Notes: generated by a model not told the origin, from the sequence alone. Shown: positions 6,400 through 16,940, counted from the stretch's first letter. The stretch is DNA of 18,932 nt from Ruminococcaceae bacterium UBA5396 (GCA_002410715.1 DHOG01000084.1:12596-31527); one strand, 5' to 3'. Made by a program: numbers and translations.

Positions 6400-6798
6400 C
6401 TACCTACGACGACGCCTATTAACACCGTATACCCCGCCAATCGCCGCACTGACCATAATAACCAACAACTTGGCGACAGCATACCATCCGCTTATACTCT
6501 GCAGCAATGATATTCCGGCGACCAAAATAAGCAGATACATCAATGCGCCGCAGGCAGCGCCATAAAACAAGCCTCTTGAGCCTGCAATGCGTGCTGATAT
6601 AAATCCCCCGATAAACGCACCCATTGCTGCCGCAGCCACTGCCATCGGTGTGACCGCCGACTGAGGAATATCACGTGCTGCCATCAGCAGTGCAAACAAT
6701 AAAAGCACCGCCAAACAACAGAGCATACCGGCTGCTGTGCCGATAAATACCGGTCGCACACGTTTTAACATAGCAGGCTCTTCTTTGCGCGTTTTCAA
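6400..6798 (-). CDS. TIGR04086 family membrane protein
   Basis: A 132-residue protein of unknown function with four hydrophobic segments (about 17-40, 50-71, 76-98, 106-126), a positively charged N-terminus and a C-terminal RRRRR that should stay in the cytoplasm. Small-residue-rich helices (AAAAMGAFIGGFISARIAG, GLFYGAACGALMY) are typical of this family. It is named mainly from its conserved place between yajC and the SCIFF peptide in Clostridia. The start is a TTG at 6798: GGGAGGGA lies about 8 bases upstream, while the internal ATG at 6771 has only a weak GAAGAG before it. It lies 106 bases after yajC. Confidence 0.75.
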   Translation of the reverse strand: MKTRKEEPAMLKRVRPVFIGTAAGMLCCLAVLLLFALLMAARDIPQSAVTPMAVAAAAMGAFIGGFISARIAGSRGLFYGAACGALMYLLILVAGISLLQSISGWYAVAKLLVIMVSAAIGGVYGVNRRRRR

Positions 6799-6904
6799 TA
6801 CCAGTCCCTCCCCTGAACCATCGGCTTACCCGATTAAATTCCACTTCGGTACAGCATATTCTCCGGAAGGACAAAATAGTACACTGATGTGATACAGATA
6901 TTAA

Positions 6905-7276
6905 TTAGATATCATCATCATCGTCATCGTCATCATCGTCTATATCATCATTATCATGGATGGTATCAACGCTCTGCAATGCCCATTTTTTAATCGTCAT
7001 TTTCGACCTATCTGCGCCGGTTTCAATCACCATAACGTCTTCTTTGATATTCAGAACACGACCTGTAATGCCCCCGATTGTAGTGATCTCATCACCCACC
7101 CGCAGGCTATTGCGCATTTTCTGTTCTTCCTTCTGTTTCTTTTTCTGAGGACGAATCATCAGAAAATACATCAGTGGAATAAGAATCAGAAATGGTAGGA
7201 GTGACGCTAAAGCACCAATTGGATTCGCTTGGGCATTAGGCGTGGCTGTAGCAAAAAAAGCATTAAACTGAAACAA
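6905..7276 (-). CDS. yajC: Preprotein translocase subunit YajC with poly-aspartate tail
   Basis: A 123-residue accessory subunit of the Sec machinery, anchored by one membrane helix (about 24-41, LASLLPFLILIPLMYFLM). The conserved IRPQKKKQKEEQKM follows (41-54), then the small beta domain LRVGDEITTIGGITGRVLNI (58-77). The last 15 residues are almost all aspartate, giving an acidic tail that most YajC proteins lack. The start is decided by the ribosome binding site: GGGAGG ends just before a GTG at 7285, too close for it to be used, and sits 8 bases before a TTG at 7276, which begins MFQFNAFFA. It follows tgt by 63 bases, a common partnership in bacteria. Confidence 0.93.
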   Translation of the reverse strand: MFQFNAFFATATPNAQANPIGALASLLPFLILIPLMYFLMIRPQKKKQKEEQKMRNSLRVGDEITTIGGITGRVLNIKEDVMVIETGADRSKMTIKKWALQSVDTIHDNDDIDDDDDDDDDDI

Positions 7277-7339
7277 ATAAAGCACCTCCCTAAAAAATCC
7301 CTCTTATTATATCGGCTTTTCAGCCTGATAGCAAGTGTT

Positions 7340-9513
<2,174 letters not shown>

Positions 9514-9530
9514 CAAAAACTCTTGCCTTT

Positions 9531-9591
9531 CAGTGTTTTATTTTATTAAATTCATATACTTTTGATGCTTCGTATTATTATAAAAACACTG
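9531..9591 (-). repeat. Long-range inverted repeat in the queA leader
   Basis: CAGTGTTTT (9531-9539) is the exact complement of AAAACACTG (9583-9591), with 43 AT-rich bases between. It would fold the queA 5' untranslated region just ahead of the ribosome binding site. The loop is long and shows no known riboswitch motif, so a functional role is uncertain. Confidence 0.25.
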
Positions 9592-9620
9592 CATATAAAT
9601 GAAATATAAATATAGAAGCT

Positions 9621-9647
9621 ATTATCCATCTTAACACATGCCGTCAA
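9621..9647 (-). promoter_or_regulatory. Possible promoter for queA
   Basis: On the minus strand TTGACG (9647-9642) and GATAAT (9626-9621) are separated by 15 bases. Each box matches consensus at 5 of 6 positions, but the spacer is short. The leader to queA would be about 100 bases. Confidence 0.35.
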
Positions 9648-9696
9648 GATACTATTACTGGAAAGATTTGATGGAATTTCGTTATCCAAAATTCAT

Positions 9697-9725
9697 TTGA
9701 CAACAAAGACCTGTAATGTTACAAT
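9697..9725 (+). promoter_or_regulatory. Promoter of the asd-dapA-dapB operon
   Basis: A perfect TTGACA (9697-9702), a 17-base spacer and TACAAT (9720-9725). The start point, about 7 bases further, falls just before the riboswitch helix P1 at 9736, as expected for a riboswitch-controlled leader. Confidence 0.8.
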
Positions 9726-9735
9726 GACCTTAACG

Positions 9736-9901
9736 GAATAGAGGCGCGCTGAATGAAGAGTAATCTATGTGAGACACCGGGTCTTTGAGCGTAGAAGAAA
9801 GGCATCAGCGCCGAAGAAATGACGTCCCCGGAGGGCGGCTTGTCTGGCTTCACGGTAAATAATCGTGAGGTTGTCATCATGCTTATGGTGGAGCGCTATT
9901 C
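9736..9901 (+). ncRNA. Lysine riboswitch (L box) aptamer
   Basis: A 166-nucleotide aptamer in the leader of a lysine-pathway operon, the normal size for this class. Helix P1 is GAATAG (9736-9741) with CTATTC (9896-9901). Conserved L-box stretches are AGAGGCGCG and AAGAGTA near the 5' end, GCATCAGCGCCGAAG in the middle and GGTGGAGCG close to the 3' end. Bound lysine would stabilise P1 and the junction and reduce expression of the downstream genes. Class assignment is by sequence recognition and genomic context, which agree. Confidence 0.88.
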
Positions 9902-9959
9902 ACGCATGAATATTTATTTTCTCATGCGTAGATGCATCTATTATAGGTCGATGACAACC
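9869..9959 (+). promoter_or_regulatory. Antiterminator pairing of the lysine riboswitch
   Basis: GGTTGTCATC (9869-9878), inside the aptamer's 3' half, is perfectly complementary to GATGACAACC (9950-9959). The second segment overlaps the left arm of the terminator (9956-9963), so the two folds exclude each other. With lysine absent this pairing should win and let transcription proceed. A separate 8-bp hairpin ACGCATGA/TCATGCGT (9902-9929) lies between the two segments. Confidence 0.7.
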
Positions 9960-9979
9960 GGTTTTCAACCGGTTTTTTT
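9956..9979 (+). terminator. Riboswitch-controlled intrinsic terminator
   Basis: AACCGGTT (9956-9963) pairs with AACCGGTT (9967-9974) around a TTC loop, and the stem runs into a tract of seven T residues (9973-9979). It lies 54 bases before asd and is the expected off-state structure of the lysine riboswitch. Confidence 0.85.
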
Positions 9980-10033
9980 CTATCAAAATTTAAATAGCGG
10001 CATTGAGCCTCAGGGAAAGGAAAAGAGTTATAA

Positions 10034-11110
10034 ATGAAAAAATGGAATGTTGGTATAATTGGCTGCACCGGTATGGTTGGACAGCGCTTTGCTTCGCTTT
10101 TAGAAAATCACCCGTGGTTTCATGTATCAGTGATTGCGGCTAGCCCGCGTTCTGCCGGAAAGACCTATGAGGAAGCGGTAGGAAACCGTTGGGTTATGGA
10201 AACCCCAATGCCTGAATCCATGAAAAATCTTATGGTTCAGGATGCTTCAAAGGTTGAGAAAGTTGCTTCACAGGCAGATTTTGTATTCTGCGCCGTTGAT
10301 ATGCCCAAGGATGACATACGTGCTCTTGAGGAAGCTTACGCACGAGCCGAGTGTCCAGTTATATCAAACAACAGCGCACACCGCACTACGCCCGACGTGC
10401 CGATGATCATACCGGAACTTAATTACGATCATGTAAATATAATACCGTATCAGCGTGACCGTCTGGGTACAAAAAAAGGCTTCATTGCGGTGAAGTCAAA
10501 TTGCTCGCTTCAAAGTTATGTTCCCGCTCTTTACCCACTATCAAAATGGGGCGTAAATAAAGCGCTTGTATGCACCTATCAGGCTATTTCAGGTGCAGGA
10601 AAAACATTTGAATCATGGCCTGAAATGGTTGACAATGTAATCCCTTATATTGGGGGAGAAGAAGAAAAATCCGAACAGGAGCCTCTGAAAATCTGGGGTA
10701 ATATTGAAAACGGGGTCATCGTTCCGGCATCCTCCCCTGGCTTCACAGCGCAATGTCTGCGCGTTCCGGTATCAAACGGACATTTTGCCGCGGTTTACTG
10801 CAGCTTTGACAAAAAGCCGTCCAAAGATGAGATCATTGAGACTTGGAATAGCTTTTCCGGACGTCCGCAGGAGCTGAATCTGCCAAGCGCCCCAAAGCAG
10901 TTTCTAAACTATTTCAATGAAGAAAATATGCCCCAAGCATCACTCTGCCGCAACCTAGAAGGCGGTATGGCGGTTACACTCGGTCGTCTGCGTGAGGATA
11001 CGCAATATGATTTTAAATTTGTAGGACTGTCACACAACACCCTACGGGGAGCTGCAGGCGGAGCTGTTCTCCTTGCAGAGCTTCTCTGCGCCGAGGGTTT
11101 CGCCGATTAG
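10034..11110 (+). CDS. asd: Aspartate-semialdehyde dehydrogenase
   Basis: The enzyme reduces aspartyl phosphate to aspartate semialdehyde with NADPH, the branch-point substrate for lysine/diaminopimelate, threonine and methionine. It has 358 residues. The nucleotide-binding loop is GCTGMVG (10-16). The active-site cysteine is C157 in KSNCSLQSY, and SGAGKTFESWPEM and PVSNGHFAAVYCSF are further family motifs. Length and the SNCSLQ context fit the archaeal/fungal-type subfamily more than the E. coli type. It is the first gene after the lysine riboswitch terminator, with AAAGGAAAAG about 8 bases before the ATG. Cytoplasmic. Confidence 0.95.
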   Translation: MKKWNVGIIGCTGMVGQRFASLLENHPWFHVSVIAASPRSAGKTYEEAVGNRWVMETPMPESMKNLMVQDASKVEKVASQADFVFCAVDMPKDDIRALEEAYARAECPVISNNSAHRTTPDVPMIIPELNYDHVNIIPYQRDRLGTKKGFIAVKSNCSLQSYVPALYPLSKWGVNKALVCTYQAISGAGKTFESWPEMVDNVIPYIGGEEEKSEQEPLKIWGNIENGVIVPASSPGFTAQCLRVPVSNGHFAAVYCSFDKKPSKDEIIETWNSFSGRPQELNLPSAPKQFLNYFNEENMPQASLCRNLEGGMAVTLGRLREDTQYDFKFVGLSHNTLRGAAGGAVLLAELLCAEGFAD

Positions 11111-11138
11111 CTTTTCCAGCGGAATAACCATCGTTTGA

Positions 11139-11159
11139 TGCCTCTATTCTTTAGAGGCA
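11139..11159 (+). promoter_or_regulatory. Intercistronic hairpin between asd and dapA
   Basis: TGCCTCTA (11139-11146) and TAGAGGCA (11152-11159) form a perfect 8-bp stem with a TTCTT loop in the 88-base gap. No T-run follows. It may protect or process the polycistronic message or mildly attenuate it. Confidence 0.4.
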
Positions 11160-11198
11160 AGATATGCCCAAACTATCTTATCGAAAGGGTAGATTATT

Positions 11199-12092
11199 AT
11201 GAGTAAAACAACAATTTTCACCGGCACCGGCGTAGCGATTGTAACACCCATGAACGCAGACGGAAGTGTCAACTATAATAAATATCGCGAACTTGTGGAA
11301 TGGCAGATTGAAAACGGAACCAACGCTATAATTGCCTGCGGTACAACAGGAGAATCCTCTACGTTAAACGACGAAGAGCATGTAGAGGTCATACGTATTG
11401 CAGTCGAGCAAACAAAAGGGCGTGTGCCGGTCATAGCCGGCACAGGCTCAAACGATACCGACTACTGTATCGCGCTTTCCCGTGAGGCAAAAGAGCTTGG
11501 CGTGGATGCCCTTCTGGTTGTTACGCCTTATTACAATAAAACTTCCCAGCGCGGCCTTATTGCACATTATACGGCTGTCGCCGATAGTGTTAAGATGCCA
11601 ATTATCCTATACAACGTTCCTTCCCGCACCGGTGTCGATATCAAACCCGAGACCTATGCGAAGCTTTGCGAAAACCCATACATAGTTGCTATTAAGGAAG
11701 CAAACGGTAATATATCATCGATAGCAAAAACCGCATCCCTTTGCGGCGATGATATTGATATTTACTCAGGTAATGACGATCAGATTGTTCCAATCCTTTC
11801 GCTTGGCGGAAAAGGAGTTATTTCGGTTATGTCTAATATCATACCTGACAAGACCAGTGAGATTGCTCGCCGCTGGTTTGGTGGTGACATTAAAGGGAGT
11901 TGCTCACTGCAGCTTGAACTGTTTGATCTGATATCTGCATTATTCTCTGATGTAAACCCCATCCCGGTTAAGGAAGCGATGAATCTGATGGGGATGAATG
12001 TTGGTCCGTGCCGTCTGCCTCTATACCAAATGGATGATCAGAGTCGGCAGGCGCTTGCGATCGTAATGCGCCGTCATAACCTGATAGACTGA
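11199..12092 (+). CDS. dapA: 4-hydroxy-tetrahydrodipicolinate synthase
   Basis: The enzyme condenses aspartate semialdehyde with pyruvate, the first committed step to diaminopimelate and lysine. It has 297 residues and forms a TIM barrel. The Schiff-base lysine is K166 in VAIKEANG. The catalytic tyrosine is Y138 in ILYNVPSRTG, and the threonine pair lies in CGTTGES (47-53). GTGSNDT and TPYYNK are further family signatures. AAAGGG lies about 9 bases before the ATG. It is the second gene of the riboswitch-controlled operon. Confidence 0.98.
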   Translation: MSKTTIFTGTGVAIVTPMNADGSVNYNKYRELVEWQIENGTNAIIACGTTGESSTLNDEEHVEVIRIAVEQTKGRVPVIAGTGSNDTDYCIALSREAKELGVDALLVVTPYYNKTSQRGLIAHYTAVADSVKMPIILYNVPSRTGVDIKPETYAKLCENPYIVAIKEANGNISSIAKTASLCGDDIDIYSGNDDQIVPILSLGGKGVISVMSNIIPDKTSEIARRWFGGDIKGSCSLQLELFDLISALFSDVNPIPVKEAMNLMGMNVGPCRLPLYQMDDQSRQALAIVMRRHNLID

Positions 12093-12152
12093 TTCTATAT
12101 TCGGATTGTGCAATAATTTGCGCCAGCGGCGCAGAAGGGACGTTGTTTTCAG

Positions 12153-12911
12153 ATGACAAAAATTATTCTCAGCGGCTGCAACGGAAAAATGGGTCGTGTC
12201 ATTACGGCATGTGTTTCCGAACGTGTTGACTGCAAAATCGTTGCCGGTTTTGATATTAATACCGAGCGCCATGCGGGGTATCCCGTATATGCCAATCCAT
12301 CAAATTGCCAGATTGAAGCGGATGTAATCATTGATTTTTCGCATCCAAGTGCCCTGGACAGTGTTCTTGTTTACGCATTTGAGTATAAAACGCCTGTCGT
12401 GGTTGCAACCACCGGTCTTATGGAGGATCAGGTCGCAGAGGTTCGAAAGCTGTCGGATTTTATTCCTATCTTCTACAGCGGTAATATGTCGCTTGGCATC
12501 AGCTTGGTTACCGAACTTGCACGAAAGGCTGCAACCGTATTGGGTAATAATTTTGATATTGAAATCATAGAAAAGCATCACAATCAGAAGATTGATGCAC
12601 CGTCCGGCACCGCTCTGATGCTTGCTGACGCAATGTCAGAATCTCTAGATTATAAATCGAAGTATGTTTATGATCGTCATGCAGTCCGCCAGAAGCGAAG
12701 CAAACAAGAAATCGGTATTTCCTCGGTTCGTGGCGGCACAATTGTGGGTGAGCATGAAATTCTCTTTGCAGGACATGACGAAATGATCAGCATTTCTCAT
12801 ACAGCTTTATCAAAAGAGATTTTCGCCGTGGGCGCAATTAATGCCGGTCTATTTTTAACATCCCGGAAACCTGGATTATACTGTATGTCGGATCTGGTTC
12901 GAGAAGCTTAA
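12153..12911 (+). CDS. dapB: 4-hydroxy-tetrahydrodipicolinate reductase
   Basis: The enzyme reduces the DapA product to tetrahydrodipicolinate with NAD(P)H. It has 252 residues, near the family average. The N-terminal nucleotide-binding loop is GCNGKMGR (8-15); ATTGL (85-89) contacts the cofactor side, and EKHHNQKIDAPSGTA (140-154) carries the catalytic histidine (142/143) and lysine (146). AAGGGACG precedes the ATG by about 11 bases. It is the last gene of the operon and is followed directly by a terminator. Later diaminopimelate steps are not encoded here. Confidence 0.98.
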   Translation: MTKIILSGCNGKMGRVITACVSERVDCKIVAGFDINTERHAGYPVYANPSNCQIEADVIIDFSHPSALDSVLVYAFEYKTPVVVATTGLMEDQVAEVRKLSDFIPIFYSGNMSLGISLVTELARKAATVLGNNFDIEIIEKHHNQKIDAPSGTALMLADAMSESLDYKSKYVYDRHAVRQKRSKQEIGISSVRGGTIVGEHEILFAGHDEMISISHTALSKEIFAVGAINAGLFLTSRKPGLYCMSDLVREA

Positions 12912-12924
12912 TAAATTATAATAC

Positions 12925-12975
12925 CAAGACTCCCCACTAATTGGATTAAAGCCGATTAATGGGGAGTCTTGTTTT
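12925..12975 (+). terminator. Terminator after dapB
   Basis: CAAGACTCCCCA (12925-12936) is complementary to TGGGGAGTCTTG (12960-12971), a 12-bp stem extended by short inner pairs, followed by TTTT. It begins 14 bases after the dapB stop codon. Confidence 0.85.
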
Positions 12976-12990
12976 ATACAACTACATAGG

Positions 12991-13013
12991 TGGGGGCTGT
13001 CATACCTCCCCCA
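12991..13013 (-). terminator. Hairpin after rnmV
   Basis: TGGGGG (12991-12996) pairs with CCCCCA (13008-13013) directly after the rnmV stop codon on the minus strand. The sequence that follows on that strand is not strongly T-rich, so the dapB terminator, which is symmetrical, may complete the job. Confidence 0.4.
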
Positions 13014-13014
13014 T

Positions 13015-13635
13015 TTATTCAAATTCAAATTCATATTCGATCCATCCTAAGTCCCGAAGAGTCTCCCCAAAGCGCTTGCGTGTCATTGTCATATTGAGGA
13101 CAGCAACAAGCCGGTTTGCAGACAAGGATTTCGGCAGTCCGAGTAATCCAAGCAGTTGCCTGCGGCGGGTGGCGCTGAACTCCCTTCCGACAAGACCTGT
13201 TTCATATAAATCCATTTTTGTCAAAGGAGACTGGCTTTGGGGAACTGCCGATTCATCCTCGATTGTCGCGCCGGCATTTCGGATTGCGTTGGCAATCGTA
13301 CTCCCATCTACACCTTCAACACCCAAAAAGCCTTCTTTGGACGGCACATTCTTCCGACGTTCCTTTCCAGACAGGTTTGGTATATATGCATGTTTTATTT
13401 GCTCGGGAGGGATTGCACCGCTTAGATAATCTCGTATCACAAAACCTGCAGAATCGCTGTCTGTAAGAATCAACAGCCCGCGTTCACGCGCCAGAAGCCG
13501 AATTAGTTCCATGAGCTGCCTGTCCTTGAAAATGCCGAATCCATTCGTTTCAATGACAAGCGCATCCACAACCGAAGCCAGTTTTATTTTATCATATTTA
13601 CCTTCAACCACAATTGCCTCACGTACACGAATCAT
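13015..13635 (-). CDS. rnmV: Ribonuclease M5 (5S rRNA maturation)
   Basis: The enzyme trims 5S rRNA precursor ends. It has 206 residues. The Toprim domain shows the conserved glutamate E11 in VVEGKYDK and the paired aspartates D59 and D61 in LTDSDSAG. The C-terminal part (about 120-200) matches the second RNase M5 domain (DUF4093): KMDLYETGLVG, RRRQLLGLLGLP and LSANRLVAVLNMTMTRKRF. Its ATG overlaps the holA stop in an ATGA arrangement, so translation is coupled. It converges on dapB. Confidence 0.88.
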   Translation of the reverse strand: MIRVREAIVVEGKYDKIKLASVVDALVIETNGFGIFKDRQLMELIRLLARERGLLILTDSDSAGFVIRDYLSGAIPPEQIKHAYIPNLSGKERRKNVPSKEGFLGVEGVDGSTIANAIRNAGATIEDESAVPQSQSPLTKMDLYETGLVGREFSATRRRQLLGLLGLPKSLSANRLVAVLNMTMTRKRFGETLRDLGWIEYEFEFE

Positions 13636-14684
13636 GTCGAAGATCCCTTTCGGGAAAGTATAATCAGCTTTGCTGCTGTTTGCTCCAGAACAGTTCTCTT
13701 ATCGGCACGGGAAGACTTCAAAGTCCGGTCTGCATCAGCCAAAACCTCAAGACTTTTGCGCAGAACCGGGAGCGGTATCCGTTCACAGTCCCGCGCCGCA
13801 TTGCGCAGCCGAAACTCCCGACCCCGGTAAGGAAAATCATCCGCCAGAGTTTCTGCCCTGACACCGGCAGAAGCGGCAACTTTCGCCCTATATAAGTCGG
13901 CGTATGCATTGGAAAGTACAGCTAAAATAGCGATCGGCTCTTCTCTTTGCGAAAACAGTCCGCTCAAAATATCATACGCCCGTACATAACTGCCCTGAAT
14001 CAGTGCCTTTGATAAATCAAATACGGAAGCCTCTAAGTTCTGTATTCCAATTGCTTCTATATATTCTTGCGATACCTCACCGCCGTCTGCCAGGGCGCAC
14101 AGCTTGTCAAGCTCGCTCAGCAGAAGGTTCAGATCATTCCCACACCGCCGAAGCATCAACCGGGCGTTATCAGGGCTCAATTTGCAACCCCTTTTCTCGG
14201 CACCGCCACTAAGAAGCCGGACAATTTCGCTTTCGGTCTTTCGCCGAAACTCAACACTGGAACCCACTTTATCAACCGAAGAAACAAAAGATCTCCATTT
14301 CGCGTTTTTTTTCTTATCCACCGACACTGAATATGTCCAGAATACCAAAACACTGCTTTTGGGAATATCCGATATCATTGATAAAAGTTGTTCCTGTGCC
14401 GATACACCTGCTGCAGCAAAATCAAAATCACGTACAACAATACATTTGCGATCCGCCATAACCGGTAGCGCTTCGACCGCCTCCTCTATCTCACCAACGG
14501 TGCAGGTCTGCCCGTCAAATTTCTGACAATTGAATGCCGCCAGCGGATGATCCCCAACCGCTTTCAATGCAATCTGTTCCGCATAATGAGATGCTAAGTA
14601 GCTCTCCTCACCGTATAGAAAGTATAGGTTTGCCAATTCGCCGCTTTTCAGTCTTTTCTTTAGATCCCTTTCATTCAGAGACAA
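13632..14684 (-). CDS. holA: DNA polymerase III subunit delta
   Basis: The delta subunit of the clamp loader opens the sliding clamp during replication. It has 350 residues. The family N-terminus is clear (LKSGELANLYFLYGEESYL, residues 12-30). Further features are ALPVMADRKCIVVRDFDF, the mid-region MLRRCGNDLNLLLSELDKLC, and the C-terminal helical segment with ALIQGSYVRAYDILSGLF and EEPIAILAVLS. The start overlaps the end of comEC by 14 bases and the stop overlaps rnmV by 4, indicating a tightly coupled unit. comEC-holA adjacency is common in Firmicutes. Confidence 0.93.
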   Translation of the reverse strand: MSLNERDLKKRLKSGELANLYFLYGEESYLASHYAEQIALKAVGDHPLAAFNCQKFDGQTCTVGEIEEAVEALPVMADRKCIVVRDFDFAAAGVSAQEQLLSMISDIPKSSVLVFWTYSVSVDKKKNAKWRSFVSSVDKVGSSVEFRRKTESEIVRLLSGGAEKRGCKLSPDNARLMLRRCGNDLNLLLSELDKLCALADGGEVSQEYIEAIGIQNLEASVFDLSKALIQGSYVRAYDILSGLFSQREEPIAILAVLSNAYADLYRAKVAASAGVRAETLADDFPYRGREFRLRNAARDCERIPLPVLRKSLEVLADADRTLKSSRADKRTVLEQTAAKLIILSRKGSST

Positions 14685-16905
14685 TCAGACTCCTCCTTTT
14701 AAATGTTATATCGCCCATGCCTCTCGTAAGAATGGTTACACTCTTTCCGGATGTATCATAAATGGGATAAGACCCGCGCGGAAATGCTCTTATCTCGGCA
14801 GAGAGAGATTCGGATGAACAGCATAGAACACCGGCCTGCGCCTGAATGGCAGAAACATGCTTAGGCGGCTTTCCGGTAAATACTGCAAGATTGGTTTGAC
14901 GCTGTCCGCCGGTTAAATTCGTTGTCGCGGACTGATATGGACTGAGCAACAGACGGGTCTGATTAATTTTAACCATCAGCCACCCGTTACAATATTCTGC
15001 AACACAATCGTTCCAGAAGGCAATGCTACCATCCTTCCAGCTTAATCGGCCCTCTGCCTTCAAAGCATCTACCGTATCAATATATTTGCCATCCGGCCCT
15101 GTTATCAGACAGTTTACCCGGACATGACTTGTCAGAATCATGGTGCTGAGGGCACATTTATCATTCAAGTTAGGAATCATTAAAAAATCCACTGCACGAA
15201 CATTACGCCGTTCCAGTTCTCGAACTGAATGGTCGACAGCGGAATCATCCCCAATCAATATCACTCCCGTGCGCCCATCTCGTTCTAAAAGCATAGCTGT
15301 GGCGTTACCCGCATTTAGCAGTGTGATATCAGTTACGTCGTACATTAATATATTATAAGTCAAAACTCCGAATAAAAGCGAAATAACAGACCACAGTGCA
15401 GTAATACGCATTCCGTGTCTTCCAAGCAGATATCTCCCCAAAAGGATAAATCCGAATGCGGACGGAATCAGAACAATAAGAAAAGTCTGTCTGACCCATA
15501 ATGATGCCGCAGGGAGTGATGTAAGCCAATCAGCAATGGTTATAAGATAGCTGGCAACCCATTTGGCACACCAGAAAGCTGCGGATGCCAATACCCGAAG
15601 TGGCTCTATATGGTATAAAGGGACGGCAGCACAAGTGAGAACCATTACGATCGAGGTAGGAAACACCATAAGCAGGTTTGCAATCGGAGATATGATTGAG
15701 ATTTGCCCGAATCCGAACAGAATCACAGGAAGTGTCGGAATAGTAGCAGATAATGTTATTGCAAAAGAATTAAACGACTTCTCAAGTAATTTCACCCATT
15801 TAAAACGCTCACTCATAAAATCAGTCAATGGTTTTATATAATTGTTTTTTATAAATGGGTAGATTACAAGTATTCCATATGTAGCTGCAAACGAGAGCAG
15901 AAGTCCAAGATCATTGACTGCATATGGATTCAATATAGTTATCACCAAAACCGAGAACCCCAATGAATTCAGACTATCCGGCTCCCGCCCAATCATTTGT
16001 CCCGCCAGAAATATCAGGCACATAATGCCTGCACGTAAAATAGACGGTTCAAACCCTGTAAGTGCCATAAAGAAAACAACACCTGCGCATGAAATACCCA
16101 ATGCGATTCTTCGCTTGACACGAAGAAAGATAAGTACAGCGAGAAGTGCCTGTGACAAAATTGCAACGTGTAAACCTGAAACAGCAAGAAGATGAGATAC
16201 TCCGATAATTTTGAAATTATATTTAATGACAGATGACATATCGCCTTTATACCCGAACGCAATACCTGCCATCAACCCAGCCACATTCTCCATTTCCGGC
16301 TGTGACATAATGGTATTTCTTGAAGTACGGCGTGCTTGCAAAATTGTATTCATCCAGGGGCGAGCGACGGGAGATGTATGAATCAGTTTATCATCATTAT
16401 AATCAACCGAATGCGCGTTGAGATATGTTTCTTTTGCTTTAGAATAACCTCTGATTTGACCGTCACGGCTGTCAGATGGTGTGTTAAGCATAAATTCCCC
16501 TTCGAGGATATCGTATGGCTGAGGATAAAGGTCTGAACCACTAATCCATAAGGTAAGACGGGTATCTTGCGGCAGATCGCCTTTCATAACACGCACAGTA
16601 ACGCTGTTATTCATCTGTACGAAGTCAATTGTTTCAATTTGAAGCACTGCGCTCCGACCGTCCCATTTCTGAAGTGGTCTATAATACATGATTTCCTGAG
16701 CTGAATACATAGAAAAGGCGGCCATGGCAGCAAAAAGCACCGTCATAACCCGCCTGTTATCTCTGATTGATTTTATAAATAATCCTGCTATAAAGGCGAC
16801 AAAAAAGAGAGCCGCTAAAACGATCGTCATCTTCAATTCCAAAAATGACGCCATAATCAGCGACATAAAAAATGAAAACCCGAGTGTAGCCATCGGCCGT
16901 TTCAT
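14671..16905 (-). CDS. comEC: ComEC/Rec2 DNA-uptake channel with degenerate nuclease-like domain
   Basis: A 744-residue inner-membrane channel for single-stranded DNA entry during transformation. N-terminal membrane helices (7-70) precede a soluble OB-like domain (about 80-175). The competence domain then contains LMAGIAFGYKGDM (211-223) and the highly conserved GVSHLLAVSGLHVAIL (235-250), followed by about seven helices to residue 520. The C-terminal domain (524-740) has the position and size of the metallo-beta-lactamase domain but lacks its signatures. Where DVGQGD is expected it reads NAGNAT (531-536). Where an HxHxDH-type motif is expected it reads IPNLNDKCALS (577-587). The domain is therefore probably not a metal-dependent nuclease. 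A GGGGGG-type ribosome binding site precedes the ATG. It lies 35 bases after the phosphoribosyltransferase gene. Confidence 0.93.
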   Translation of the reverse strand: MKRPMATLGFSFFMSLIMASFLELKMTIVLAALFFVAFIAGLFIKSIRDNRRVMTVLFAAMAAFSMYSAQEIMYYRPLQKWDGRSAVLQIETIDFVQMNNSVTVRVMKGDLPQDTRLTLWISGSDLYPQPYDILEGEFMLNTPSDSRDGQIRGYSKAKETYLNAHSVDYNDDKLIHTSPVARPWMNTILQARRTSRNTIMSQPEMENVAGLMAGIAFGYKGDMSSVIKYNFKIIGVSHLLAVSGLHVAILSQALLAVLIFLRVKRRIALGISCAGVVFFMALTGFEPSILRAGIMCLIFLAGQMIGREPDSLNSLGFSVLVITILNPYAVNDLGLLLSFAATYGILVIYPFIKNNYIKPLTDFMSERFKWVKLLEKSFNSFAITLSATIPTLPVILFGFGQISIISPIANLLMVFPTSIVMVLTCAAVPLYHIEPLRVLASAAFWCAKWVASYLITIADWLTSLPAASLWVRQTFLIVLIPSAFGFILLGRYLLGRHGMRITALWSVISLLFGVLTYNILMYDVTDITLLNAGNATAMLLERDGRTGVILIGDDSAVDHSVRELERRNVRAVDFLMIPNLNDKCALSTMILTSHVRVNCLITGPDGKYIDTVDALKAEGRLSWKDGSIAFWNDCVAEYCNGWLMVKINQTRLLLSPYQSATTNLTGGQRQTNLAVFTGKPPKHVSAIQAQAGVLCCSSESLSAEIRAFPRGSYPIYDTSGKSVTILTRGMGDITFKRRSLIVSE

Positions 16906-16940
16906 CTATGTATGCCCCCCTTCTAATCATGCAGGAGGTG

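Noticed and set aside
9514..9735. preQ1 riboswitch upstream of queA
   Set aside because: The queA leader lacks the short preQ1 aptamer signature; only a promoter and a loose inverted repeat are visible.
9736..9979. T-box leader upstream of asd
   Set aside because: No T-box core sequence (AGGGTGG-type) was found, whereas lysine riboswitch signatures and operon context agree.
9819..10037. 72-codon plus-strand frame upstream of asd
   Set aside because: It overlaps the lysine aptamer, antiterminator and terminator, has no good ribosome binding site, and its sequence is explained by the RNA structures.
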